The notes: generated by a model not told the origin, from the sequence alone. Numbered from the stretch's first letter, positions 11,401-26,002 are shown. The stretch is DNA of 64,000 bases from Neelides folsomi (GCA_034687125.1 JAQGBZ010000282.1:19637-83636), one strand, 5' to 3'. Numbers and translations: made by a program.

Positions 11401-13835
11401 TATTTTTTATTTGGATATATTAGTTCTACACAATTACTCAAGAAGTTCTAAATGAAGTTCAAATCAAACTTAAGCCAATTCAAATTAAAACAACTTCAGA
11501 CATGAGCAACAATAAAGTCAAATTGGAAACTCAATTATTCGATCTTTATATGACTTTGCGTGAATTTGCAAGGTTCGTCTATTTCTATTTTACATGTGAA
11601 ACTTTATCACAATTGACAAATACACAATGCTTGTACTATATAAAAAGTGTTTATTTAGTATAGTGTTTATTTGTTTATTCAAATAATTGAGAAAAGTTAG
11701 ATAATATTATATAAAATTAAGATTCTCAAATGAAATTTCTGAAATGGATACTAAAAATATTGCCAATTCTTTCCATACTTGGTTTCAAAATTCTGTTGAT
11801 GATTGGTTTGTCATATCTTGGGAGAAAGTTACCAAATTGATTAAAGCTGCAATAAAAATGGACAATTTAAAAACTATCGACAATATTGCAAAGATCAGTT
11901 CGTCTTCAGTGGATTCTGCAGATGTTATTTATCAAGTAATTTAAAGATAAAATGACACATCAGTTAAATATTTTGATATATACCTTCTAACGTTAAATAA
12001 AATAGTAATAAAAATTTGAATTAATAAGGTTCAGACATTTTGGAATGAAATCTCATGGCCCGAACCAGATGGAACATTTACGTTTATCATTAAACTACTT
12101 GATGTAGTTACAGATTATTACTCCTTAAAATTCAATGAAACAATAATGAATAAATATTAATAATATTTTTTATTTTAATAAGGATTTAAGCAGAAGCATT
12201 GGTTATTATACCAAATTAATGCGGGAAAAAATTGAAGAAATTGAACCAAAACTGGAATATTTTGAAATCAGTGATGAAGTAAGTCGGAATTTTAAATAAA
12301 ACAGCTCCTTTAATTAATTGTGTAAAACGATTTATAAATAATTAGTTATTATATTGATAAAATTAGTTATGCACTGGAGTTTCAAATATTGAATATGTCA
12401 GAAACATAATCGATCCATTTAGCAATAACTTGGGCATAGAATCTTTAATTAAACTTATGGAAGACAAGCACTCTGAAAACACAGCTGATAAATGCTCAAA
12501 AATAATATATTCAGTTATTGAAAATTCAAAAGATAACATTGATAATGAATTAAAACAACTTCTTGAAATAACAAGTGAAAAGGTTTATTCTTATAAACAT
12601 ACATATTTTTAAATGTTATTTTTATTAATGTTCATTCCTATCCCCAATATGGATCCATTTGTTTAAATATTTAACATTTTATAAATAATTTAAACTTTTT
12701 ACAATTTAGATAAAACGCACAATCACAGAAATTATACTTGAATCAATTAAAAATAACGATCTAAACAATTTGTTTGAATATATTGGCTACACTTTTGATA
12801 CAATCAGACAAAAGATGTCAAGTTATTGTTACGAGGAATTAAATATTTTAATTATTTCATCATTAAAAATGATTCTGGAAAATCTTGTAGAAAAGATTTT
12901 AAAGGTTTGAAAATAATAAAAATAAAAATTTCTAATATTTTCAATTAAAATTTCCAGGATAAACCTGATATCAAATCAACGAAGGCGCTAAGTTTCCTAA
13001 TTAATGAAATTCGAATTAAATATTTTACCAATGATGAAACGGATGGCGGAGAAAATGAAATGTTTAACATTCGCGGGGAAGACATTTTAAAATTGCATAG
13101 TTTGACCACAAACGAACTAATTTTAGAATACTACAAGCTAAAGATCGAAATTCAAAATAACGTTCAAGAAGATTATGGGAGAATTGCACTTTATATAAAT
13201 AAAAAAGAAGAAAACATAACGATTGAAATTCTTAATGCCAGCAATTTAACAGCTGAAGATTCAAATGGTAAAAATATCGATAAATTAAAATTCGAAATAA
13301 TCATTATGTGTGTATTGATTGAAATATTTAATTTAGGTTTAAGTGACCCATACATTGTTATAAAAATGCTGCCAGATGATATTTATTCACAGATTGAAAA
13401 TAAATATCAAACAAAAGTGAAAAAAGAAACACTTTTCCCAATATTCGATGAAACTTTTACAATGTAATTCAAACTTAATAATTATCTATACTCGATTTCT
13501 CACTAAACATATATTTAAAAAATATTAAATTATTTTAAATGCTATTAAAACAATATGTATTCATTTATAGACCAACGAGTTCAAATACTAATTTTGCGTG
13601 CTTTGAAGTTTATGATTATAATTTGATCAACAAAGACGTGTTTATGGGAGAGGCGTTGATTTCTATAATTGATATTCCGATTGATACAGAAATCATCCAA
13701 GTGCACTTGAAATTGGCAAAACCCACAGAGGAACTTCATAACATTTTTATAACTTTGATTAACAGAAAGACAGACGAAAATGCTAAAAATTTTGTAAGAT
13801 CAGAAATTAAAAAATATACACATAAATTTGAATAA
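8432..13835 (+). CDS. Munc13-4/BAIAP3 family protein: C2 - MUN - C2
   Basis: The model has 21 exons and 1121 residues, close to the roughly 1090 of human UNC13D: 8432-8490, 8637-8904, 9151-9306, 9383-9449, 9582-9693, 9767-9811, 9969-10128, 10222-10620, 10712-10860, 10917-11042, 11093-11218, 11308-11359, 11424-11572, 11722-11935, 12029-12103, 12183-12278, 12367-12582, 12710-12904, 12958-13267, 13337-13463, 13571-13835. A C2 domain (about residues 165-300) has calcium-loop acids in a Lys-Asp-Ala-Asn-Gly-Leu-Ser-Asp-Pro motif and a later Trp-Asp-Tyr-Asp. A MUN-type helical middle follows, including a Trp-Phe...Trp segment in exon 14. The second C2 (exons 19-21) again has Glu-Asp-Ser-Asn-Gly-Leu-Ser-Asp-Pro. 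This family tethers and primes vesicles for Ca2+-regulated exocytosis with SNAREs, and UNC13D binds Rab27. The exon 9/10 junction lacks a GT donor, see findings. Exon 3 uses a weak donor (GTTGTA). Orthology between UNC13D and BAIAP3 is not resolved. Confidence 0.85.
8948..9056. repeat. Imperfect inverted repeat (hairpin) in an intron
   Basis: In the second intron of the Munc13-4-like gene, the segment CCCAG...TTAGAGGATAGACAAT (about 8961-8987) is mirrored by ATTGTCTATTCTCTAACTGGG (about 9019-9040), with partly matching flanks outside. The stem is about 21 bp with one mismatch and a short bulge around a loop of some 30 nt. It may be a small MITE relic or a hairpin RNA; nothing here decides between them. 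Confidence 0.5.
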
Positions 13836-14193
13836 ATTGTAAAATAAAATGATATTTTGTATGGTTATTTTATTTCTACTATCATTTACCATGATTTGAC
13901 CCAAAAATCTTAAAAAACTAACTTATTTAATAAAACAATATTTAGTTCTGATAAGTGCTTTTACTAATTACATAAAATGATGTTTATTTAGTCTAATTAA
14001 ACAATCCAATATTTCCAAAAAATTTTTGATAAGTCAAACATTACCACCAAATGCTTTTAACATTGTTTTGCAATATGTGCATTTTAAGCTAAATAATAAA
14101 CACCCAAATGTAATATGTTGTAACATTTTCAACTATATAAGGTAAGTATTTTAAACGGAATTATCATCAACAGTTTTAAAACTTATTTTCATC
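13836..14193. other. Intergenic with promoter of the next gene
   Basis: About 360 bp of AT-rich spacer. It carries the 3' end of the Munc13-4-like gene (AATAAAATGA near 13843) and a TATA box listed separately. Confidence 0.5.
14134..14140 (+). promoter_or_regulatory. TATA box
   Basis: TATATAA lies 54 bp before the ATG at 14194, at the right distance for a start site near 14165. It supports a real promoter for the small secreted protein. Confidence 0.55.
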
Positions 14194-15106
14194 ATGGAAT
14201 TTTATAAACTTTGCATTTGCTTGATTGTGTATTTAGCGAGTATGGAATGTGTAAGTATTTATATCAATATTTTTTTTATTCTTTTCGATTCTTTTAAATA
14301 TTATGTAATTTTAGAAAAACATACAAAATTCTTTTGAAGATTTCGATCCTGAAATTGCTGGAAGGGCAGGTAAAAATTTCATTTATATTATTATCAATAT
14401 AATATTACCATATACAATGTAATTGTCACATTTGTAAAATTGTGAAATTATAAAATGATAATTTATTAATAATTCAATAAATTTTGTTTTTAACCCGACA
14501 TGTTTTATTGTGTTTATTCTAAAGATATCTTCATACCACTACCTGTGTTTGGAAACTTAACTTCGTCAAAAAACAAAAATAAAATTGGTTGGTATTTATT
14601 TTGTATAGTTAGAAATTGTAATTAACATTAAGTGAAATTTTGTAACTGGTCAATTAAAATTATAATGCTGATATATGCACTGTATGTTTAACCGTAACTT
14701 AAATATTCTTACGTTTAGATTGCAGTTTATGCGCTGCTAGAAGAGGAATTTGCAACCCAATAGCACCCATCGGAGATCCTACCATGCCAGGAGTAGTATT
14801 ACAAAGGGATTTAGCTCATTGTGCATCAACAGGTCAAGTGTTTTCAAGCAGATGCGAATTCAATTGCAATAAACTTTGCAATCCAAGTAAATAATTATTT
14901 AAATTGATTAAAATATTCTAAAAACTTGATATAAACTATTATGTACGTATGTATGTATATAGTATACATACTAACTAAGATTACTGATTTGTATATTTTT
15001 AGGTTTAACACTTTCAATGTGCGGTACTGTATTACTTGGTTCTCCAGCTATTATGATGTGTACTGTTCCTGCTAAAAATGGTTTATGCTTCCAACAACAA
15101 GTATAA
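14194..15106 (+). CDS. Small secreted cysteine-rich protein
   Basis: Five short exons join in phase: 14194-14250, 14315-14369, 14525-14587, 14719-14886 and 15003-15106, giving 148 residues. The first exon encodes a clean signal peptide of about 18 residues (hydrophobic Leu/Ile/Val/Tyr core). The mature protein has a non-cysteine N-terminal part and then eleven cysteines in the last 90 residues, with a Cys-X2-Cys start and a Cys-X3-Cys-X3-Cys centre. This is typical of disulfide-stabilised extracellular proteins such as inhibitors or antimicrobial peptides. The spacing does not match Kazal, Kunitz or defensin folds that I know, so I give no family. An apparent stop after 14886 in the unspliced frame shows that the last intron must be removed. 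Confidence 0.65.
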
Positions 15107-15693
15107 ATTATCATTTCTTATTTGAGATATATGTAATAAAGGGTTTTATATCAACTCCCTATGTAATATTTTCAAAATAAAAAATTTCTAATGGAATTTT
15201 AGAATAAATAATATTTTTGATTACATTATTTTAAAAAGAATTTGAATAAAAATTTAATTTTAAATTATAACAATCTCAAGTTCCTAAGCGATTATAGATA
15301 TTCTTTATCCTCATTTTAAAATATAGGATAATATAAAATAACAAGTCCTTCACAGAAAATTTTAAACAGTTTTTTTTAAGTATTTCGTACTTTTACTGAA
15401 GTAAAAATATATAATATGTCAAGTTCATAACTTAAAAGATGTAAGGAAAAATTAATTGTTCAGATTGTTGTTAAAAAATTTATTAAAAAATACATTAAAA
15501 CATGTAATAAAGTAATAATTACAAGCATACTAAAATCAATTTTTAATTTTTTAAATTTTTATACATAATAAGATATATATAATCTTACATATATCTGTAT
15601 TATTGCATAATTTTGGAATGTTGTAAATTTCGTTGCTCAAAATTTTGATTCTCTTAATTTTAAACTATAGTGGATATGCACAGAAAAACTTGT
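15107..15693. other. Intergenic, AT-rich
   Basis: About 590 bp holding the 3' UTR of the secreted Cys-rich gene (AATAAA-like signals near 15134 and 15178) and otherwise low-complexity A/T sequence. No gene seen. Confidence 0.5.
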
Positions 15694-16068
15694 TATATCC
15701 AATTTACATTCAATCTTTACGTGAGTTTGAACAAACAGCTTAATTATTTCCAGCGAAACGATTTTAATTAAGCGTTACTTTTAACTTAATAAATCAATTA
15801 TTTTCTAATTTTTACAATTAAAATCTTTTAATCAATATAAAACATATCATTCCTAAACAAAGTTAAATTAACCGAATATTAGTGAAATGGTCACAGATCG
15901 AAATTCTTTAAAAAATTTAAATTCAAATCATTTTCTTATAAAGGCTTTTATATTATATTATCTTTGCATTAATACAACTAAAAGTAACGTTTAACTAAAA
16001 TCGTTTCGCTGGAAATAATTAAATGGTTTGTTCAAACTCACCTAAAGATTGAATGTGAATTGGATATA
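15694..16068. mobile_element. Inverted-repeat element with ~91-bp arms (MITE or foldback type)
   Basis: Two long arms are near-perfect reverse complements: about 15694-15785 and 15978-16068. Both contain TATATCCAATT near the outer end, GTGAGTTTGAACAAAC in the middle and TTTCCAGCGAAACGATTTTA further in, with only scattered mismatches. The core of about 190 bp is AT-rich and non-coding. Total length is about 375 bp. No transposase frame is present and I could not identify a convincing target duplication, so the class is unknown. The right arm ends about 30 bp from the PEN-2 stop codon, which puts the element inside or just past the PEN-2 3' UTR. Confidence 0.75.
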
Positions 16069-16098
16069 GTTATTATTAGTATAAAGATGACAATAAAT

Positions 16099-17179
16099 TT
16101 AAGCTCTTCCTTGTGGAATGGTAAATGAGAGATCGTCGCCGAGTTCTCCCCATTCAGCACGATGAGTTTGGAAGATGATGACCCAAATTGCTAGTCCAAT
16201 TACCCAAACCAATGCACCAACCGCCGACTGAATTACATCTGAAATAAAATTTTAACACCATTAAAATAATATTGTTAAAATTAAGGTATCTATTAAAAAT
16301 ATAAAATAATTAACAGGGAGATAATCATACAGTTAATAATATATTAAATATTTTATTTAAAGTAAATTACATCTTTTAATTTGTGCTTGTTCTTCATATG
16401 GAGGAGCTTTGAATGCTTCACGGAAAAACCAGAAAAAGTTGACAGCCCATAAAAATGGAAGGAATACAAATCCACCTATAAATCAACAAAATAAATAAAT
16501 AAACTACTCAATGCAATCATATTGTTATTTATCTAAATGTAACATCCATTTATAGATACATACAGGGGATTCCTTAATGTGCTTTCTTTTTTTAATGGAC
16601 AATTACCTTAAAATGGTCAAAGGTAAAAATCTGTAATTTTGTCCGATGAGTGGGGAATATAATAAACTACTATGCAGCCAAATATAAACCGGAATGGTTA
16701 ACCCGTTAATAAACGACAGCTACTCTTCTTTGAGAAAACGCTATTTTCTTCTAAATTGAGTTTCGGTTGCTATGTGCAAACGATCATTTGAGGCAGTAAA
16801 ACGTCGTTTTTGCTACGCTGCATTGAAGCGAATGGAGCTCAAGTTGGGAAATTCATGAATAATAAATTATATGATATATAAAGAATGGTGTAGCCAAATT
16901 TCAAGAACTTTGGTTAATGATTAAAAAAGATACAGTTCATTAAATAAAAAGAAAGCACATTAAGGAATGCCCTGTATATCCACTTAATAGTTATTTTAAG
17001 TGTCTAATATCTCGATTAATATAATTAAATTAATTTTGTATACGAATATTCCGAATGAGATTGTGAAATGGAAGTTCATTAATTGAATTGATAAAATTGC
17101 CAGTTTATAAATTATTACCTCTGAAATATATTCGACACAAGTAGAGTTTTCGATCGTTTTTCATCCTCGAAAGATTCAT
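16099..17179 (-). CDS. pen-2: Gamma-secretase subunit PEN-2
   Basis: Three exons on the minus strand join in phase: 17179-17119, 16475-16371 and 16238-16099. The protein has 101 residues, exactly the length of human PEN-2. PEN-2 is the smallest subunit of gamma-secretase and triggers presenilin endoproteolysis in the membrane complex that cleaves Notch and APP. The sequence keeps the N-terminal Leu-Cys-Arg-x-Tyr block, the Gly-Gly-Phe-x-Phe-Leu-Pro-Phe-Leu-Trp first hydrophobic segment, Trp-Phe-Phe-Arg-Glu-Ala-Phe and the second hydrophobic segment. The C-terminus ends Leu-Ser-Phe-Thr-Ile-Pro. In the conserved Asp-Tyr-Leu-Ser-Phe motif the Tyr is Asp here. Intron 1 (16476-17118) contains a MITE. 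Confidence 0.93.
16563..16974. mobile_element. TA-flanked MITE (Tc1/mariner-like) in PEN-2 intron 1
   Basis: The 412-bp segment starts CAGGGGATTCCTTAATGTG and ends with the near-exact reverse complement (CACATTAAGGAATGCCCTG). The terminal inverted repeats match over about 29 bp with one mismatch, then continue with a small indel. TA dinucleotides flank both ends (16561-16562 and 16975-16976), the target duplication of the Tc1/mariner superfamily. The interior has no long frame, so the element is non-autonomous. Confidence 0.75.
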
Positions 17180-17711
17180 TTTGAAAGCTTTAAATATGAA
17201 TGGTTAACTTTAAAAGGGTTGAAGAAATGAGTAATCTGACAATACTTCAAATGAGATAATTCTCAAGTCAGCGGATAGTCCCGATGCTGGCAAGGGAAAT
17301 ATGAGACTTTAGTCAATGTAACTAATAAATCTATAGGAAGCGGAGAAACCCGGAAAAAATTAAACCAACTTCTAACGTCGACCATTTCTAACGAATATTG
17401 TTGAATTAATTAATAAAATAATAAATGATAATAATGATTTAATTTATCTTCAGAATAAAAACGCACATAATGCAATACTTAATTAATGACCGATTTGCTT
17501 TCTGTATAATTAAACTATAAAAAAAATTAATCATATACCTAACTACTAAATTAAATACAATTATGAGATTGATGAGTCCCAGTGTTAAAATTGATTTTAT
17601 ATGATTTTTAAATTATGATTTGAATGTTTTTTTAACGTGAATTCGCCTTTGCCGTAAGTATAACATTTATTCCAATTCTCAACAAAGTTTTTATAATGAG
17701 CCGAATGAAGC
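17180..17711. other. Intergenic between actin 3' end and PEN-2 promoter
   Basis: About 530 bp, AT-rich apart from a slightly more GC-rich patch at about 17265-17395 just upstream of PEN-2, which probably holds its promoter. No gene or repeat recognised. Confidence 0.45.
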
Positions 17712-17717
17712 TTTATT
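17712..17717 (-). terminator. Polyadenylation signal of actin
   Basis: AATAAA on the minus strand, about 175 bp past the actin stop codon. Confidence 0.6.
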
Positions 17718-17890
17718 GAACAGGACAATTAGATGAACAGAGAGGATTTGGAAAGCGGAGTAGCAGAGTGGAGTTAATCGTAATAATAATATTAGCTGTT
17801 GTTCGGAGAATTCCTGAACCATCCTCCTGGGCTGTTCCAAATGCTGGGCTCTTCTTCTTCTCGCACGACCTCCGGTCCGAGGGAAACTTC

Positions 17891-20419
<2,529 letters not shown>

Positions 20420-20722
20420 TCACGAACTATAAACAAAATTAATAATCGTGAATATAAGACAATTTGTATATTATTGAAGAATTATTTTAAAAAAATTATC
20501 TAATATAATATAGCTTTAGCTCCAGTAAGTACAAGTTGTGAATATTGTGTAATTAAAGTTGTGAATTTAATTAACAAAAAGTTGAAATTTTCAATTAATT
20601 CTTTTAATTTCAAACTAATGAATCTGTTAATTACAATTTAGTAGTAGTGTGAATTATACCAAAGTTAAAAGTAGAATATTTCTTTATTGGTTATAAGTTT
20701 GTGTTTGGAACAGGAAGTTACC

Positions 20723-20802
20723 TCAAAAACCGAGGGAAGATGAAGAAGTCTCGAGCGAGAGATCCCAAATGAGGTGATCTACTTCTGGCTCCCGGTTTTT
20801 AA
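20723..20802 (-). promoter_or_regulatory. Probable actin non-coding first exon and core promoter
   Basis: On the minus strand a donor (GAG then GTAACT) ends a short GC-richer segment at 20723, and TTAAAAA at about 20796-20802 is at a TATA-like distance from a start site near 20768. Upstream (20810-20890) are CCAAT-type motifs and a near-CArG CCAATTTGG. This fits a non-coding exon of about 45-50 nt spliced to the acceptor at 20427-20428. Confidence 0.5.
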
Positions 20803-23289
20803 CGCCGCTCCCCCAATCCCGATTCCTCTCCCGGACCCACAAACGATTGGCTGAAAACCTCCGACTTGTTGGACCAATTTGGACTTCTTTCCTTCTTCTG
20901 GATGGCAATTCTCTCTTAAGACTCCAAAGGACATGAAGCGAAAAGACTCAGACTTTCAATTCTCAATTCAACCCCTTGTTTGACCTCTCAAGGACCCAAA
21001 TCTCATCTTTTCATTCTTTTCTTACATTTTCTCCAATTATGTTCTAATAAATCTGATACCATTGTAAATTTTATAATATCATTTAAATATTAGTATTAGA
21101 ATAACATTAGTAAAATTTTAGTAATAGAATTTAAAATTCTCCAAAATGTGTAAAAAGGAGATTTCTAAGAAATGATTAAACGAGTTAAAATATCCATGAA
21201 CAGTTGTGCGTTTGAAAATGAGCAAAGTATGAGGAATTTGTGAATCATTTTATGAATTTCTATTTATTCAATGTTTGTCTGTTGATGACAATAACTCCTT
21301 ATTTGGACACGGCGTTTAAGTGATTTATGTCGTATGGGCGGAAATAGGAAATTTCGATTTTAAATCAAAAAAATTATATTTGTAAATATTTGCCTATTAA
21401 TTAGACAATCGAGAGTCATAAATGTTCAGATTACTTTGCTAATATTAGTTTATTAATTAGGGTTCCTATCTTGACTGCCAATGAACTTAAGTGTTGAAAT
21501 GTCTAAATTGATATTGATTCTAAATATTATTTTATATTTTTTTAAAGAAAGTTTAAAAATTTTTTAATTATACCTAATCAAATTACTTAAAAATTTTACC
21601 TAGTGTGAAATTAACAAAATAAGGAAAAGTACTTTGCTAAAATGAAATTCAAAATTACATATTGTCCTAATATTAAAATTACAAAACTTATTTAGTTATT
21701 TTAAATTAAATTTTAATTCGGTTTTATTCCACATATTGTCCCAAATCCATCACAATTTTCCTCCTCGAAACTCTCCAACTCATCACTTCCCCCAAATGAG
21801 TTCAAGAATGCAACGTGCGTTGTGGCGAATCTCTGTTTAAGGAAGAGTGTCGGAGGTATAAGTATAAATGAACGCGGATGTTCTCTTACATGACTCCTCA
21901 CGTAGAGGAAGGTAGAAATACTCAAATACTACACGGCATGCCGAACATGAACATTCCTCCCCTTCGCGACAATCCCGATGTCTGGCAAACTCTGGCAATT
22001 TGACCAATGTAACCCACAACATGTCTCCCAATCATACAACCCGCAATTTAAAACATTCTCCTCACTTATTATACACATGAGCTAAGAAGGTGTATTAAAC
22101 TACTTTTTCTCTTTTTTCACAGCTGCAAATGAATTCGAGACGCTGCGAGAATTTTTTATAAAGAAATTATACAATTTTCAACACTACTTTGAATATAACA
22201 TAAATGTTTATAACATTTATGTTATATGTAACAAAGTACTGTATTTATACAAGTTATATAGCACAGTATTTGTATTGTACATTTTATATAGATGATATAT
22301 GAGGAACTTTTATATAATATAAATACAGTAGAAAAATAATTGTTTAATTGTAGAAAAACAATTAGTCTAAATACTTTTATATGAGATTAGAAAACTGTAA
22401 GAGGAGAGATATTAAGAAAGAGGATTTTTGAGCGGAGGCGGAAAGTCTGGATCTTCAAACCAGGCCTTCTTTATGTCGGAAGGGGCCAAGATGTAAAAGT
22501 TAAAAAGATAGGAATTAGAAAGATAAGATTACTCAACCACAACTCCCACCACACTGCACTTTCAGTTGGATTTGCCCATAAATCATGAAGGAAAATATAT
22601 TATGAGAAATGGGAGTTGAAAATAAATGAGAATCAGTTCCAACTTTTCAAAACTAACACTTCAGGTGTTTAAAATAAACAATTTAACTCCTTTCGTTTGG
22701 GTATAATAATGATTCAAAACTTCAGTCTTAGAATGTTTGAGTTTTGAGCCAATGTCAAATGTTGGTTCATCAGATAAATACACAAATTATTAAAATAGTA
22801 ACAATTGAGTAAATACACAACTACCATTTTCTTATAATTTATCATAATAATGTCCAAATTGGGAAAAGACCCTTCTCAAAATGTTTTCAACTCTAGGTAT
22901 TCTGAATAGTAATAGCACAAAACATATTATAATATTTTATTTTATCGGTACATTAATTAAATAATTATATATAAATATAATAAACATAATATAATTAATG
23001 TTTAGTTAAGTTAAGTGTAAGCATGTACCATATAATTACAGGATAATATCCTATATTATGTTTATGTAAGTTATAGGAAGTAAACATAAGTAAATATTGC
23101 GAATTTCATTTCAAAGTGAGTAAGAATGAATATAAAATTTAAAAAAATAAAATACAGATATTATACAATAAAACAAATGAAAACAAATAGAATTCCAGAC
23201 CTCGTTAATATCAAAATAAATACAAATAGTGCAGTGGAGAAATATTCAAAACTTATTTAGTAAATTAAAGACCAATTGAATTAATTTTA
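20803..23289. other. Long intergenic region upstream of actin
   Basis: About 2.5 kb between the actin promoter and the 3' end of the glycosyltransferase gene. Most is AT-rich. A GC-richer stretch at about 21765-22065 has short frames on the minus strand but no family signal or splice structure. A perfect 11-bp palindrome arm pair (AACATAAATGT...ACATTTATGTT) lies near 22195-22225. Distal actin control elements are likely here, but none is demonstrable. Confidence 0.45.
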
Positions 23290-26002
23290 TTATTCGCTTA
23301 TTTTATTGAGGTGATTGAGCGTCTCCTGAGAAGCCTCAACAGGAAATCCCATGCTCATTCGCGCTTCTTCAACATTCTTCATCAACTCTTTCTTGAATCT
23401 CCAAACGGTTCGGTCAATTTTGGGATTTTTCTTGAATTCGCCTTCGCAAATTGACCTTAATGAAGAGACGCAATCTGCTCTGTAATGTTGTAACCTCCCA
23501 TGAGTAATCTGCAAAACATATTTGATCATTATTAGTTTTTCAGTAACAAACAAAAATTGTAATTGAATTAATGGAGTTTGTATTGGGAATGTAATTAAAT
23601 GTAATTTTAATGAATTTTACCGGAACAGGATAAGGCCAACAGTTGGTTCCATTTTTTGCAAAGCATGCGATAGCAAAATGATTATGGACGGCGATGACTC
23701 GTTGAGGATTGTGGAAACATTTAACGTAATGCCCGGGTTTTGTGTAATTCGTGGAACGCGTGACATGCTAAAAATAAAAAATAATTAAATTTTTATACAT
23801 ACTTTATCTTGACAAAGAAATATCTGTGAATAATATTGGATTTTTAATTATAATTATTGTCAATTTAAATAATAAGATTGGATTTTAATGTTAACCTTCA
23901 GCATGTGGAAATAATTAGGAATGTCTTTAACAACATCGTTCGTATTGTTGGAGTTTCCATCAAAGAAATAAATATTACGGAAACAATAAGAAGATCTGAA
24001 AGGATCCATCAATTCCTTGTTTATATCTTTGAGCATGTCAACCCAATTGCCTTTGTCAAATGGCATAATCACCTTTGAGAAAAATTTAAAAAATTAATTA
24101 TATGACATTTAATTCCAATTACTTAACAGATTCGAAAATTTTTTTTGAATGATTTGAACAATTTAATTTTAATGTATATTTTGTTGAGTTATCGGTAAGT
24201 TAAAATATTTCAATTTATGGTAATTTACCTCGTCTATATCTAAAATGGAAATATGTTTGTATTTGTACATATTCCTATAAAAGCAGTCGTTATATGGAAT
24301 CACTTCATTTTGTCTCCTGTTGGTGGACCTTGACTTTAAATATGCATTTCTCAATATTGGGTTGTTGGTTTGACCTCCTGGTAAATTCATTTGTGTGACG
24401 TCCACAAGCCCCCTATCTTCATAATACTGGAGAACCTAGAAATTCAAAATAAATAAATTTAGTTTAGAAGAGATTAATTTTTAAATTAAAGTTAAATGTT
24501 TACAGTTTGAAAATTTTTAAAATAGCTTTCCAAAATTGTTTTATCTTTGGCCCAATTAATTCAATTGGTAATTGACTCATAAATTCAAAGAGGCGAAAAT
24601 TATTAAATAATCCGTGAATGAATGAAGCAATGAATTAAACCTTTTTGACATTTGGCAAGGAGTCAAATTGGTAAAAATAAATTTTGTCGACTCCTAGAAT
24701 AAACAGAAGTTCGATCCACTCAATCAGCTTGTCAGAAACATCATTATAAAGGAAGTTGAGTCCTTTGACACAAACGGCAAAATTCTTCTTCTTCTCCCCT
24801 TTCCCTTTAACTTCATACAAAATCTGAAGATTGTTCGTTGAGTTCATGCAGAGGGAGTCAGCTAAGGAGACTGAATCAGGAATCTATAATCAGGAATTTA
24901 CAACACTAAAATGACATACATTTTAAATTTTTTATTTTAATTAAAGAAAGTCGTATATTAATGATATTAAATAGCTATATCCGTAATACTGAAATATGCC
25001 GCGTGCACGTAGACCACTGTAAGTGTGACTTATTTTTTTAAAAAAACTTTAGCTAAAACTTTAACAAAAACTTTTGCATTTACTTTTTTGATATTTGGAA
25101 CAGGACATGTTAGGACATAGGGTTGCAGAGCACGAACAGTTCCGTTATTTCCCCATGCAGATCTCCAAATGAAAATTGGTTCTTTCATCTACAAAACCAA
25201 TAAGTATAAACCAAAAGAAGTATCTTCAAAGTTAGAGATTTGTGTGTTTTATTAAATAAAGTTGTTTAATTAAATAATTATTGGCCATTTAGTTATTTCT
25301 TACCTCCGTAATAATTGGCATTTTCTCGTCCCGATACCAAAATTGGCAATAAGTTTTTGGTAAGGGTTTGGTTTTGTCAACCAAACTTAGAATCCTCACT
25401 GTAATTTCCGATTTATCTGAAGCTCGAATATCATAATAAGCGTTGAATAAATAAAAATTTGTACCGGAACTTGATGTATGGACCTTAAAAATCATTAGCG
25501 AAATTTTACTTCTTTAGTATCAAATATCAAACATGAATATTTGTTCATTGGCACATATGTAATTATTTATTGTCATTTGACATATTCTTACTTGCCACTG
25601 ATCAGTGCTGAACTTCATATCATATAAATGCGGAAACTTGTTGCATGTTGAATTTGTCCCTTGTGGTCCTTTGACTAACATTCCCAAAATATACGGATAC
25701 TTTGGCAAATTTCTCACTTGATCTATGGCCACTTTATAAGCTTGGGTCTCACTCAGCCCTTTGAACTTATCAAAAAAGTCTTTCTTTTCAGGTCTCATAT
25801 CAATTAACACGGATTTCTTAAACTTTACACCACTCACTGGATTATTGAAATAATCTTTGTAGTTTTTATATTCATAATGTGAATTCGTGTAGACCAAAAG
25901 GAGCAAAAAAGGGAATGAGGTCAAAAGTGAAAGAAATAAAATTTTGAGAGATTTCTTCTTAGGAATGAGAAAAACGAAATTATTAAATTTTATATTTTCC
26001 AT
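23290..26002 (-). CDS. Glycosyltransferase family 92 (DUF23) protein, type II membrane
   Basis: Eight exons on the minus strand join in phase: 26002-25592, 25493-25314, 25188-25084, 24883-24641, 24435-24229, 24072-23896, 23767-23621, 23508-23290. The protein is 562 residues. A short basic N-terminus and one hydrophobic segment (about residues 20-36) give type II topology, so the catalytic part should face the Golgi lumen. The catalytic region starts with Asn-Phe-Ala-Val-Cys-Val-Lys-Gly, then Glu-Trp-Ile-Glu-Leu...Gly-Val-Asp-Lys-Ile-Tyr-Phe-Tyr-Gln. The metal-binding candidate is Leu-Asp-Ile-Asp-Glu at the end of exon 5. The C-terminal part has His-Tyr-Val-Lys-Cys, Val-His-Asn-His and His-Gly-Arg-Leu-Gln-His-Tyr-Arg blocks typical of GT92. 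Family members include galactosyltransferases acting on N-glycan core fucose (C. elegans GALT-1); the substrate here is not predictable. Confidence 0.85.

Noticed and set aside
21713-22031. Minus-strand frames of 64-70 codons upstream of actin
   Set aside because: Two overlapping frames in a locally GC-richer patch, no domain, no consistent splice sites. I treat it as non-coding.
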